Below are positions 36,697 to 44,884 of a DNA stretch of 51,686 nucleotides, piece after piece. Made by a program: the position numbers and the translations under genes. Location of the stretch: NCBI GenBank assembly GCA_000276965.1, contig AKKQ01000008.1, positions 1 through 51,686 of the forward strand, given 5' to 3'. The notes under the pieces are model-generated. The model worked only from the letters and a program-made list of their open reading frames with translations. It was not told the origin of the DNA and did no database searches. How positions within the stretch are numbered: position 1 is the first letter of the stretch; every line of letters starts with the position of its first letter. This stretch comes from Thiovulum sp. ES (lineage in GTDB: Bacteria; Campylobacterota; Campylobacteria; Campylobacterales; Thiovulaceae).

Positions 36697-37197
36697 CTAT
36701 TTTGCTTCCTCTGTTTTTTCAACATTGTTTTTTATTGTTGAAATATGTTCGTCTTTTTTTGTAGTTTCTGTAACAGTTTCAACTTTAACTTCTTTAGGTT
36801 CAAACTCAATAACATCAGAATCTAAAAATAGAGTCAGGGTTTCATTTGTATAAATTGTTTTTGCTTCTTTTCCAATTGTAAAATCAATTCTGTAAAGTCT
36901 GTGAAAACCTTCAGCAACTGAAATATTCACCAATTTTGCTTCTTTTCCAAATTTCTTAATTAGAGTTTGGGCAGTTTTTGAGTGAAATGGTAAATACATA
37001 TCATTTTTACAAGTATCAAATTCAATTTGCATTGGAGGCGGAAGATGAACAAGCATCATTGGAATAGTTTTACAACTTTTAGGAGTTCCTCTAGTTTCTG
37101 TTGTTGGAAAACTTGGAGGCATTGGAGGCATCATAGATTGCCCAGCAAAAAGTGAAGTCGCAGATAGCGACACAATTAAAGTAGCTAATTTTTTCAT
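36697..37197 (-). CDS. Exported Met/Pro-rich protein
   Basis: 166 residues. A type I signal peptide (LIVSLSATSLFAGQ) is followed at once by MMPPMPPSFP and later PMMLVHLPPPMQ. A beta-rich region (YRIDFTIGKEAKTIYTNETL) and a charged helical tail follow. I do not recognise a family. It directly abuts the SapC gene. Confidence 0.7.
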   Translation of the reverse strand: MKKLATLIVSLSATSLFAGQSMMPPMPPSFPTTETRGTPKSCKTIPMMLVHLPPPMQIEFDTCKNDMYLPFHSKTAQTLIKKFGKEAKLVNISVAEGFHRLYRIDFTIGKEAKTIYTNETLTLFLDSDVIEFEPKEVKVETVTETTKKDEHISTIKNNVEKTEEAK

Positions 37198-37211
37198 AAT
37201 TTTCCTTTCTT

Positions 37212-37799
37212 TTATCGTGGTTTTTCTAACATCATCATTGGTGGCATTGGTGGAAATTCTCCTATTGCCGATGAGGTAGATTTTCCATCAGATTCATAAA
37301 CAGTTGATGGATCAACATCGTCATAAATTGAGAGATTAGCAGGTTTTGGTGGAGTTGGATAATTTTTTCTATTATCTTCCATATGCTGTTTCACTTGTTC
37401 GTTTAAAGCATCCCAACTATCTGGAATTACATCAACTCTTTTTTGCTCAACAGGTTCATCATCACTAACCTCATCGCTATTTGAAACAACTTCTGAATCT
37501 TTAGAGTCAAAACCATCCTCTCTCTCTTCATGAACTTTTTCAGATCGACTCTTTTCACGAAGTTTTTCATAAAGATCATTCATCTCTGAAACAGCTCTGT
37601 CGCTGATTTCTTCAGAATACTCTTCTTTCTCAATTCGTTCTTCTTTCTCTTCAGCAGTCTCATTTTCAGGAACTTTTGTGTTTAAATTGAAACTACTTCG
37701 AGAACCAGAACCATCAGGAATTGAATCCTCGCTACAACCACTACAACCGCCAAAGACAGCTGAAATAATAGCAAGGAGTGTCAAATTTTTAAAATTCAA
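37212..37799 (-). CDS. Acidic lipoprotein with Pro/Met-rich tail
   Basis: 195 residues. The signal ends ISAVFGGC (Cys near residue 19), with two more Cys nearby. A long charged helical region (residues 40-130) follows. The C-terminus is GEFPPMPPMMMLEKPR, matching the Pro/Met stretch at the N-terminus of the next protein. The function is unknown. It is two bases after a tiny lipoprotein gene. Confidence 0.7.
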   Translation of the reverse strand: MNFKNLTLLAIISAVFGGCSGCSEDSIPDGSGSRSSFNLNTKVPENETAEEKEERIEKEEYSEEISDRAVSEMNDLYEKLREKSRSEKVHEEREDGFDSKDSEVVSNSDEVSDDEPVEQKRVDVIPDSWDALNEQVKQHMEDNRKNYPTPPKPANLSIYDDVDPSTVYESDGKSTSSAIGEFPPMPPMMMLEKPR

Positions 37800-37801
37800 A
37801 T

Positions 37802-37975
37802 TTAATCTCCGTAAGGAATTTGCGGTGGTAGAGAATCTGACAAGTTGTTATCTTCATCTTTTACTTCTGGAACAGTCTCATTGGACTCGTTTGTATCAGC
37901 GGTAAAATCACTAACATCACCTTCTCCACAACCAAAAAATATCGACAAAATAGAAATTATTAAAATACTTCTCAT
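37802..37975 (-). CDS. Tiny lipoprotein, 57 residues
   Basis: ATG 37975 to TAA 37802. The signal peptide MRSILIISILSIFFGC gives a lipobox Cys at residue 16. The mature part is acidic and ends DSLPPQIPYGD, another short Pro-rich tail like its neighbours. It lies eight bases after the 37984 gene and two bases before the next. Confidence 0.7.
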   Translation of the reverse strand: MRSILIISILSIFFGCGEGDVSDFTADTNESNETVPEVKDEDNNLSDSLPPQIPYGD

Positions 37976-37983
37976 TTAAAAAC

Positions 37984-38466
37984 CTATTTACAACTTGGAT
38001 CAGGAAGAGGTGGCGGTAAAAGACCCATATTATCAGCTTGTAAGCATTCATCTTCAACTGGTTCGTTTGTATTTAAAGTTGTATTCACTTCTTTAATTAA
38101 AACAACTAATTCGTCTAAACCATTTTGAAACTCTTCAAGCTCAATATTATCAATTTCTTCTAAAGCCGTTATCTTTTCCTCTTCTGTCAAGTTTTCATTT
38201 GTTGCAATACTCTCTTTGACCTCATCAAGAGCATCTACACCAGCTTCAATTAGCTCTTTAACACCGTCTTCGTCAAGTTCTTCACCAGTTGTCAATTTTC
38301 CTGTAATATCTTCAATCTTTTCAACTGTTTCTTCATCTAAACCACTAGCAATATCTTCAATTATATCTTGTCGAGGTTGATCATCAGAAGCTTCTAGTGG
38401 CTCATCATAATCAGAACAAGAAATTACAAACAAAGAGAGAGTTAAGAGTAAAAAAACTCGAGACAT
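37984..38466 (-). CDS. Acidic helical lipoprotein
   Basis: 160 residues. The signal ends SLFVISC (Cys near residue 17). The body is a strongly acidic helical region, and the C-terminus is MGLLPPPLPDPSCK, with a final Cys. I do not recognise it. It is one base after the 38468 gene. Confidence 0.7.
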   Translation of the reverse strand: MSRVFLLLTLSLFVISCSDYDEPLEASDDQPRQDIIEDIASGLDEETVEKIEDITGKLTTGEELDEDGVKELIEAGVDALDEVKESIATNENLTEEEKITALEEIDNIELEEFQNGLDELVVLIKEVNTTLNTNEPVEDECLQADNMGLLPPPLPDPSCK

Positions 38467-38467
38467 C

Positions 38468-38905
38468 TTACTTATATTTCACTTTAATTTTAAGGTGTAA
38501 ATCGCCTTTTTTTCCAAAATCAATATTTGTATTTGGATCAGCAACTTCATCTCTTAATTTAACAACATTGAAACCATTCACTTTTTTGGCACTAAAGCTT
38601 AAATCAAGTTCCTCAAAATTATCTTTTCCACCTTTGATAAGTGCGATAATGTCAGAAAATTTGATCTCTTCAACTTTATTTAATTCATTCTCATTAATTG
38701 CTCGGTCAAGTAATTTAATTGTACTATCCATAATTCCCCTACTCATATTGTATGACATTCCAATTGGTGAATAATCGAAAGCTTTTTTCATAAACTTTTT
38801 AAGTTTTTTGTTTCGCTCAGACTCTTCGACTTCATTGCCTTCGTTATCAGTAATAACTGTTTTGCCTGTGTCTAAATCAATATCTGCTTTTAAATCTTCA
38901 GCCAT
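38468..38905 (-). CDS. Soluble protein of unknown function at head of exported-protein operon
   Basis: 145 residues, no signal peptide. The N-terminus is acidic, followed by a basic helix (NKKLKKFMKKAFDYSPIGM). The C-terminal third has beta strands with ELDLSFSAKKVNGFNVV and LHLKIKVKYK, which loosely resemble the strand pattern of the 38916 product. No family recognised. It lies ten bases after 38916. Confidence 0.6.
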   Translation of the reverse strand: MAEDLKADIDLDTGKTVITDNEGNEVEESERNKKLKKFMKKAFDYSPIGMSYNMSRGIMDSTIKLLDRAINENELNKVEEIKFSDIIALIKGGKDNFEELDLSFSAKKVNGFNVVKLRDEVADPNTNIDFGKKGDLHLKIKVKYK

Positions 38906-38915
38906 GTTTCCTCAC

Positions 38916-39281
38916 TTACATTAAAATTTTAATAGGGACTACGAGTTTTTGCGGAATTGGAAATTTTTTCTCGTAAATAAAAGTGTTTAAGAGAGCATCA
39001 ATCCAATATCGATTTGCCGAAACTTCGTAAAACTCTATAAAATAATCATCGTCAATTTTGGAAATTTTGTAATTTCCAATATCAATTATAACATCTCCTT
39101 TTTCACCTTTAAGATAAACGGATAAATGTATTTTTTTCTCTTTGGAATTAATATCAAGTTCTTTGATTTCGCCAAACTTTTTCATAAAACCATTTGCGAT
39201 ATTTTTAATAACTGCGGACTGAGTCGAGTCTTTACCATTTTGTAAAGTGTCGCTCATTTTAGAAAATGCACTACTAAACAT
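38916..39281 (-). CDS. Paralogue of the 12813 protein with extra N-terminal helix
   Basis: 121 residues. The first 40 are helical (MFSSAFSKMSDTLQNGKDST). The rest aligns with the 83-residue protein encoded at 12813-13064: LKGEKGDVIIDIGNYKISKI, YEVSANRYW and FPIPQK match LKGE, YEIKTNREW and VPQK there. The function is unknown. It starts three bases after argS. Confidence 0.75.
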   Translation of the reverse strand: MFSSAFSKMSDTLQNGKDSTQSAVIKNIANGFMKKFGEIKELDINSKEKKIHLSVYLKGEKGDVIIDIGNYKISKIDDDYFIEFYEVSANRYWIDALLNTFIYEKKFPIPQKLVVPIKILM

Positions 39282-39284
39282 TTT

Positions 39285-40850
39285 TTACATTTTTTCCTTA
39301 GCAGAAATTCCGAGTAGAGAAAGACCCAACTTGATTGAGTTTGCAACAATAAGAGACAGTTTTAAAAGTTCTTTCTCTTTCTCATTACCAATCATCGGAG
39401 TTTTATTATAAAAACTGTGAAAATTAGAAGCGAGTGAGTGAAGATATTCCGCCATTTTTTGAACTCCGCGACTCTCAAAACTCTCTTCAATAACTTCAGG
39501 AAGTCGCAAAGCAAAAAATAGAAGTTCTCGACTCTCTCTGTGCGATGAGGTCGTGATATTTTCTTTCAAGATTTCTTCGATTGAGAATTCACTTTTTCGC
39601 AAAAGACTATGAACTCGAGCATGTGCATAATTGATATAATAGATTGGATTTGAGCTATCTTGTTTCATCAAATCAGAAATATCAAAAGTGAGTGAAGTAT
39701 CCGCAGTTTTACTTGCAAAAATGAAACGGAGTGCATCAGCTCCGACCTCATCGACAACATCTTTCATAAGAATAAAATTTCCTGCTCTTTTGCTCATTTT
39801 ATAAGGTTCGCCATCTCGTAAAAGTGAAACCATTTGAGTTAATCGAGTCTCTAATTTTGAAGAGTCATATCCCAGAAATTCAATTGCCGACTCAACTCGT
39901 TTAATATAACCGTGGTGATCTGCTCCCCAAATATTTATATATTTATCGTAATCTCGTGAAAATTTATTATTGTGATAAGTAATATCTCCAGCAAGATAGG
40001 TAGGAATTCCATTTTCTCGAACAATTACACGATCCGAATCGTCTCCGTGTTCACTTGATTTTAAAAATGTTTTGCCGTCTTTTTGATAAGTTCCATTTCC
40101 AATTTTTTCTAATGCTTTTTCCCAATCTGCAAAAATCTCTTTTTCTGAAACATATGAGTCGAATTCAATTCCTGCTGAACTCAAATTACTTTTAATTTCC
40201 AAAATCATCTTATTTTTTCCAAGAACTGAAAGTTTGTCTAAATCAGAAAAAACCTCATCGCCATTTTCAGCTTGAATCTCTTTTGCCAAATCAAAAATAT
40301 ACTCACCTCGATAATACTCTTCTGGTTCAGTCGGATTTTTTCCTGAAATCTCATCAAAAGCATATTTTATTGATACTCCTAAAAGTGAAATTTGTCTTCC
40401 TGCATCATTTACATAATATTCACTATCAATTTTATATCCGAGATGTCGTCCAAGTCGAAGCAGAGAATCTCCATAAATTGCACCCCGAGCATGTCCAATA
40501 TGCAATGGTCCAGTTGGATTTGCACTCACAAATTCAAGTAGGATTTTTTCATTTTTTTCACTCTGACCAAAATCCTCTTTTAAAGATTTTTCACCAAAAC
40601 GATTTAAAAAATCTTCACTCAAATAAAAATTCAAAAAACCTTTTACAGCTTCTACTTTTTCAAATTGTGGATAATTTTGTAATTCTGGAACTAAATCTTC
40701 GGCAATTTTAATTGGGGATTTTCTATACTCTTTTGCAAGTGAAAAAGCAACTGGTGTTGAAAACTCTCCAAATTTTGTATCTTTTGGAATTTCAACAACA
40801 ACTTCTTTCTCAAATTTCTCTTTTAAAAGTTTTGCAATCTCTTTTCTCAA
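39285..40850 (-). CDS. argS: Arginyl-tRNA synthetase
   Basis: 521 residues, slightly short for ArgRS. The class I HIGH motif is GPLHIGHARGAIYGD near residue 115, and the KMSKS loop is PYKMSKRAGN near residue 350. The anticodon-binding helical domain forms the C-terminus (YYINYAHARVHSLLRKSE). It carries three GATGAGGT copies, two as Asp-Glu-Val and one as Thr-Ser-Ser. It opens a run of genes reaching 25852 with no gap over 66 bases. Confidence 0.97.
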   Translation of the reverse strand: MRKEIAKLLKEKFEKEVVVEIPKDTKFGEFSTPVAFSLAKEYRKSPIKIAEDLVPELQNYPQFEKVEAVKGFLNFYLSEDFLNRFGEKSLKEDFGQSEKNEKILLEFVSANPTGPLHIGHARGAIYGDSLLRLGRHLGYKIDSEYYVNDAGRQISLLGVSIKYAFDEISGKNPTEPEEYYRGEYIFDLAKEIQAENGDEVFSDLDKLSVLGKNKMILEIKSNLSSAGIEFDSYVSEKEIFADWEKALEKIGNGTYQKDGKTFLKSSEHGDDSDRVIVRENGIPTYLAGDITYHNNKFSRDYDKYINIWGADHHGYIKRVESAIEFLGYDSSKLETRLTQMVSLLRDGEPYKMSKRAGNFILMKDVVDEVGADALRFIFASKTADTSLTFDISDLMKQDSSNPIYYINYAHARVHSLLRKSEFSIEEILKENITTSSHRESRELLFFALRLPEVIEESFESRGVQKMAEYLHSLASNFHSFYNKTPMIGNEKEKELLKLSLIVANSIKLGLSLLGISAKEKM

Positions 40851-40939
40851 GTAGAATCCTTTTTTTTCCGAATTCTACCGAGTTAGTAGTTTTAAAAATT
40901 ATTATTTATATAGAAAAATCGAGCCGTTTTTCTCTTTGA

Positions 40940-40945
40940 TACAAT
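40940..40945 (+). promoter_or_regulatory. -10 box for the 40968 operon
   Basis: In the argS/40968 divergent spacer, TTTGATACAATATTT on plus places TACAAT 23 bases before the TTG start. On minus, GGTAGAATTCGG could serve argS but is weaker. Confidence 0.5.
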
Positions 40946-40967
40946 ATTTAAAAAATAGAGTGAAATT

Positions 40968-41411
40968 TTGAAACAAATTATTTTAGAAAACGAATTTCCT
41001 GTTTCAGTTGAAACACTTTTTAATTTTCATCGTGAAACCGCAAATCTCTCAAAAATTACTCCACCTTGGATTGGTGTCGAGATTTTAAATCAGATTCCTA
41101 TTACAAAAGAGGGAGACCTCATCGAACTCAAAATTTCTCAATATGGAATTTCACAAGTTTGGCGAGTTGAAATTGAGGAGATGAAAGAACCAAATTTAAT
41201 AATTGACTTTGCTCAAAAATCTCCGTTTAAGCTTTTTCGACACCGTCGGGAATTTCGTAAAAGTGAAAATGGATCAATTTTAAAAGATATTGTCTCCTTG
41301 CAAATGCCTTTTCTTTTACGACCTGCTGAATTTTTTGCAAAAAGAGAGACCGAAAAAATGTTTCAGTGGCGACATAAAAAACTAGCCGAAATCTTTGGAG
41401 AATCAAAATGA
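40968..41411 (+). CDS. SRPBCC-fold ligand-binding protein
   Basis: 147 residues from a TTG start. The pattern FPVSVETLFNFHRETANLSK, then GVEILNQIPITKEGDLIEL, then PFKLFRHRREFRKSENGSIL matches the START/SRPBCC fold, close to the group annotated as cyclase/dehydrase or cell-division-inhibitor N-terminal domains. The ligand is unknown. It overlaps the RDD gene by four bases (ATGA). Confidence 0.7.
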   Translation: MKQIILENEFPVSVETLFNFHRETANLSKITPPWIGVEILNQIPITKEGDLIELKISQYGISQVWRVEIEEMKEPNLIIDFAQKSPFKLFRHRREFRKSENGSILKDIVSLQMPFLLRPAEFFAKRETEKMFQWRHKKLAEIFGESK

Positions 41412-41881
41412 GATGGAGAAATGCAAAAAAACAGAAACGAAATAGAGGAAAAAAAGAGGTTTTTGTAGAAGAAAAAATTTACGGAAACTTTTGGGCGAGG
41501 TTTTTTGCTCAAGTTATGGATATGTTTCTTCTTGTTATGCCAATTACTGCACTTATGGGTTTTATTTTTGGATATGAAGCTATGAAAGACCCAAATTTAA
41601 ATCCACTTGCTGGACAGTTACAAATGGGATTTACACTTTTAGTAACTGTATTTTTTTGGTATTTTGGTGGTGGTCAAACTCCAGGAAAAAAAGCTCTAAA
41701 ATTAAAAGTTGTTAATGATAAAGATTTTAGCGAACCAAATTTTATACAACTTTTGATTCGATATTTGGGTTACTTTTTATCGATGATTTCACTTGTTGGA
41801 TTTTTTATCCCACTTTTCCGAAAAGACAAAAAGGCACTTCACGACCTTATCGCAGGAACTGTTGTTATTATCGAAAAGTAA
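41408..41881 (+). CDS. RDD-family membrane protein
   Basis: 157 residues. The basic N-terminus leads into NFWARFFAQVMDMFLLVMPI, the Arg and Asp of the RDD motif. Three further hydrophobic segments follow, and the KALHDLIAGTVVI tail holds the last Asp. RDD proteins are small membrane proteins of mostly unknown function; some act in ion homeostasis. It is co-translated with the SRPBCC gene. Confidence 0.85.
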   Translation: MRWRNAKKQKRNRGKKEVFVEEKIYGNFWARFFAQVMDMFLLVMPITALMGFIFGYEAMKDPNLNPLAGQLQMGFTLLVTVFFWYFGGGQTPGKKALKLKVVNDKDFSEPNFIQLLIRYLGYFLSMISLVGFFIPLFRKDKKALHDLIAGTVVIIEK

Positions 41882-41914
41882 TTAAATCGCTACACTTTTA
41901 AAAAAAGGAAATTT

Positions 41915-42793
41915 TTGAAAGTTAGTGCATTTACATTTATAAGAAATGGAGAAATTTTAGGTTATCCATTTGTTGAAAGTATAAAATCTGTTTTGCCTAT
42001 TGTTGATGAGTTTGTTGTAAATGTTGGTCGAAGTGAAGACAACACTTTAGAGCGAGTAAAAGAGATAGGTGATCCGAAAATTAGAATTATTGAATCTGAA
42101 TGGAATGAAAATATTCGTAATGATTTTTCAATTGGTGGTTTTGTTTATGGACAACAAAAATCAATTGCACTTTTTAACACAACTGGAGATTGGGCTTTTT
42201 ATCTCGAAGGTGATGAAATTGTGCATGAAGATGATTTAGAAAAAATTCGTGAAACAATGGAAAAATATAAAGATGATGACCGAGTTGAAGCTCTCCATTT
42301 TGACTACATTCACTTTTATGGAAATAAAAATACATATCTTGATTCCCCAGGTTGGTATCGAACTGCTCCAAGAATTATAAAAACAACTATACCTGTTTGG
42401 GCTCCAAAAGGTCTATATTTTGTTGTGATTGAAAACTATAAAGGTGGTCGGTATCCAAAAGCGATTCCGAGTGGCGGACGAATTTTCCATTACGGCTATG
42501 TTCGGAATGAAGAGCAGATGCAGAAAAAATTTGATAAAGTTGAGAAATATTGGAGTGATAAAAAGAAAAGTTTTAATTATGGAAATATTGATCCGCAGAT
42601 TTTGAAAAGATTTGATGGAACTCACCCACAAGTTGTTGCTGACTATTTCCAAAACAGCGATGAGGTTTTTCAAGCCGACCCAAATTACAAAATCACGAAA
42701 AAAGAGCTACGGCGAAGATGGAAAGCAAAACTTGAAAAACTTCTTGGTGGAATCGATTTGAGTCGGAAATTCTATTTAAAAGCAAAATTATAG
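41915..42793 (+). CDS. Glycosyltransferase family 2-like protein
   Basis: 292 residues from TTG behind AAGGAAA. The N-terminus has the GT-A start (FTFIRNGEILGYPFVESI), with VVNVGRSEDNT, and WAFYLEGDEIVHEDD replaces the DxD metal site. The C-terminal half (FHYGYVRNEEQMQKK) is typical of a Campylobacterota group of unknown acceptor. It probably modifies a surface glycan; no other glycan genes are adjacent. Confidence 0.7.
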   Translation: MKVSAFTFIRNGEILGYPFVESIKSVLPIVDEFVVNVGRSEDNTLERVKEIGDPKIRIIESEWNENIRNDFSIGGFVYGQQKSIALFNTTGDWAFYLEGDEIVHEDDLEKIRETMEKYKDDDRVEALHFDYIHFYGNKNTYLDSPGWYRTAPRIIKTTIPVWAPKGLYFVVIENYKGGRYPKAIPSGGRIFHYGYVRNEEQMQKKFDKVEKYWSDKKKSFNYGNIDPQILKRFDGTHPQVVADYFQNSDEVFQADPNYKITKKELRRRWKAKLEKLLGGIDLSRKFYLKAKL

Positions 42794-42863
42794 AGTTATC
42801 TGAAAAAAATCTTTAATGGATTTAAAACTCAAATTATCAAAAGTAGTGAATTCTAAATTCTGT

Positions 42864-42869
42864 TACTAT
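42864..42869 (+). promoter_or_regulatory. -10 box for slyD
   Basis: TTCTGTTACTATTTTG in the 105-bp spacer gives TACTAT 30 bases before the TTG start, followed by ATAAGGA as the ribosome site near 42887-42893. Confidence 0.45.
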
Positions 42870-42898
42870 TTTGTTTCAAGAATTAATAAGGATAGAAA

Positions 42899-43519
42899 TT
42901 GGGAATCGAAAAAGATCAAATCGTTTCAATACTTTACGAAGTAAAAGATACAACAAGCGGTGAAGTTGTTGATAGCAACATGAATGCAACTCCATTAACT
43001 TTTATGATGGGTCGAGGTCAATTAATTATCGGACTTGAGAATGCATTAACAAATATGAACAATGGCGAAAGTGCTGATACACTTGTAAAAGCAGTCGAAG
43101 CATACGGTGAATATGATGAAAATGCTACTCAGACTTTACCAGTTGAGCAATTTGCAGGGCTTGAATTAAGTGTTGGGATGACTCTTTACGGTCAAGATGA
43201 AGCAGGTCAAACAGTTGCCGTAACAGTAAAATCTTTTGATGATGTAAATGTAACAATCGATTTCAATCACCCACTTGCTGGAAAAGATTTACTTTTTTCT
43301 GTTCATGTAACAATGGTTAGAAATGCTACACCTGATGAGCTTCTTTCTGGAATTCCAATGGAGAATCAACAAAGTATGGGTGGTGGTTCTTGTTCAACTG
43401 GTTCATGTGGTTGTTCAACAGGAGTTGAAGAAGATCCATTTGGTGGAAGTTGTGCGACTGACGGTGGACAAGGACACGGACATGGTGGCGGACACTGTGG
43501 AAGTGGAACTTGCCATTAA
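42899..43519 (+). CDS. slyD: SlyD-type peptidyl-prolyl isomerase with metal-binding tail
   Basis: 206 residues, TTG start. The FKBP domain has FMMGRGQLIIGLENAL, and the inserted chaperone flap runs through residues 65-120. The tail after residue 160 is Cys/His/Gly-rich (SCSTGSCGCSTG, GHGHGGGHCGSGTCH), as in SlyD proteins that bind nickel or other metals. It folds proline-containing chains and may supply metal for hydrogenase or urease maturation. It leads into two small genes. Confidence 0.9.
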   Translation: MGIEKDQIVSILYEVKDTTSGEVVDSNMNATPLTFMMGRGQLIIGLENALTNMNNGESADTLVKAVEAYGEYDENATQTLPVEQFAGLELSVGMTLYGQDEAGQTVAVTVKSFDDVNVTIDFNHPLAGKDLLFSVHVTMVRNATPDELLSGIPMENQQSMGGGSCSTGSCGCSTGVEEDPFGGSCATDGGQGHGHGGGHCGSGTCH

Positions 43520-43539
43520 TTTAATTTAGAGGAGCTGAA

Positions 43540-43818
43540 ATGTTTTTAGGTATTGACGACGAAGACGACTTTTTACACGGTAGTCCAATTGGGAAATTTT
43601 TCGACATTGTTTTTACAGCAAATAATGATGTTGTAAGACATGAATTGGAAAAAATTGCTGAATCTTATGTTGCAATGGATATTCTTTTGACTGAACAATT
43701 TGGCGATGAGGTCGCTCAAAAAATTCAAGAAGTTATTTTCTCAAATCCAGAGTTTCAAGATTTAAAAACAAGCTTTTTCATGGAAAAAATGAGTGCAATA
43801 GTTTCACAAAGTGAATAA
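43540..43818 (+). CDS. Small acidic protein following slyD
   Basis: 92 residues, ATG behind AGAGGAGC. Helical, no signal peptide (DDFLHGSPIGKFFDIVFTAN, then FGDEVAQKIQEVIFS). The family is unknown to me. The next gene begins eight bases inside its end. A GATGAGGT motif encodes its Gly-Asp-Glu-Val. Confidence 0.65.
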   Translation: MFLGIDDEDDFLHGSPIGKFFDIVFTANNDVVRHELEKIAESYVAMDILLTEQFGDEVAQKIQEVIFSNPEFQDLKTSFFMEKMSAIVSQSE

Positions 43819-44197
43819 GGTAATCTTTTTACTCCTCTCCTTTCTCCTTTTTGGAGAGGCACGATATTGGAATTATGAATTTGAGTTTGAATTAAAAAAA
43901 GGCGAGGTTAAACAATTTCAGGTTATTGACCGTGCCAGACAAAAGTTGCTTAATTTTAGCTGGAATTTATATATTAATAGCGAACTTATAACAATTACAA
44001 ATTTTGACGGCTTTCCTTATCAAAATATTTTATACTTAGACTACAACAGAAACTCTTTTAAAAAGAAACTGTATGGAAAAAATGCACTGCTCATGATTGA
44101 GTTTGTAGAATTTTTGAAAAAAGAGAAAATCGCTCGTTTCAAGCTTTTCGTTAAAAATAGCAAGGTTGAAGAGTATAAACCTAATGAAGTTTGGTAA
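43811..44197 (+). CDS. Small exported protein
   Basis: 128 residues from a GTG start overlapping the previous gene by eight bases. The signal peptide is VIFLLLSFLLFGEA. The mature part is beta-rich with many Phe, Tyr and Asn (NFSWNLYINSELITITNFDG). No family recognised; probably periplasmic. Confidence 0.65.
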   Translation: MNKVIFLLLSFLLFGEARYWNYEFEFELKKGEVKQFQVIDRARQKLLNFSWNLYINSELITITNFDGFPYQNILYLDYNRNSFKKKLYGKNALLMIEFVEFLKKEKIARFKLFVKNSKVEEYKPNEVW

Positions 44198-44289
44198 AAA
44201 ATAGATAGACTTTCACAAATAAAAGATTTCATTTTTTTGTTATTATTTAGTGTTATTTTTAATAATTTTCACTAAAAAGGTTTTAAGAT

Positions 44290-44861
44290 ATGTTTAATAA
44301 TTTTAAAAATCATCTTGCTATTTTTCTTTTAATTTTTGGCGGTTGTCAAGCCACTAAAAAACCTGTCTCACCACAAAAATCGGAAAAAACTTGCCAATGT
44401 CCTGAAAATAATGTTTCAAACGATTACAATAAAACAGAAACTAAAATTATAAAAAAGTTAAAGTTATAGAAAAAATTATTGAGTCTGAAGAGATTGTTGA
44501 AAAAAAATTAGATGTTGAGAGTGAAAAAAAGATTTTAGAAAAACTAGACACGAAATTTAGAAAAATTAAGAAAGAGATTCTTAAAATTGAGAGAGCTATA
44601 CGAAAAGCTGAAGATAGAAAAAGTGAAACTCTTGAAAAATTAACAGAAGCACAAACAAGAATAAACAGAGAAAATATAAGTGCATGTCGCTTGATTATAG
44701 GTTCTACAAAGTCAGAAGTTTTAGAAATTATGGGAAATCCTACGGGACATAATTGGAAAGGTGAGCCAACACATCGTTTTTCTACTGAATGGTATTACGG
44801 CGACAAAATTGTAGAATTTAATCACTCTGGAATAATTGTTACTGTTGGTTTGTGCAATTAA
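44290..44861 (+). CDS. BamE/SmpA-like lipoprotein with candidate -1 frameshift
   Basis: ATG 44290 behind AAAAGG. The zero frame encodes a lipoprotein signal (LLIFGGC, Cys 19), then ends at TAG 44467 after 59 codons. A perfect heptamer A AAA AAG lies at 44451-44457 in the correct phase. A -1 slip there enters a frame open to TAA 44859, giving 190 residues. The second part is a charged coiled coil (residues 60-130) followed by CRLIIGSTKSEVLEIMGNP and EWYYGDKIVEF, which resemble the SmpA/OmlA/BamE fold. The downstream frame has no start codon before TTG 44691, so it is not a separate full gene. Programmed slippage, phase variation or a missing A in the sequence would all explain it. Confidence 0.65.
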
Positions 44862-44884
44862 ATTTATAAATTAGAGTTCTTACC

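Noticed and set aside
40283-40711. A 142-codon ORF antisense to argS
   Set aside because: It mirrors a well-supported synthetase and is rich in His, Leu and Gln as antisense shadows are.
44457-44861. The downstream frame as a separate gene
   Set aside because: It has no start codon before TTG 44691 and would lose its coiled coil; a -1 slip at the A AAA AAG heptamer explains it better.
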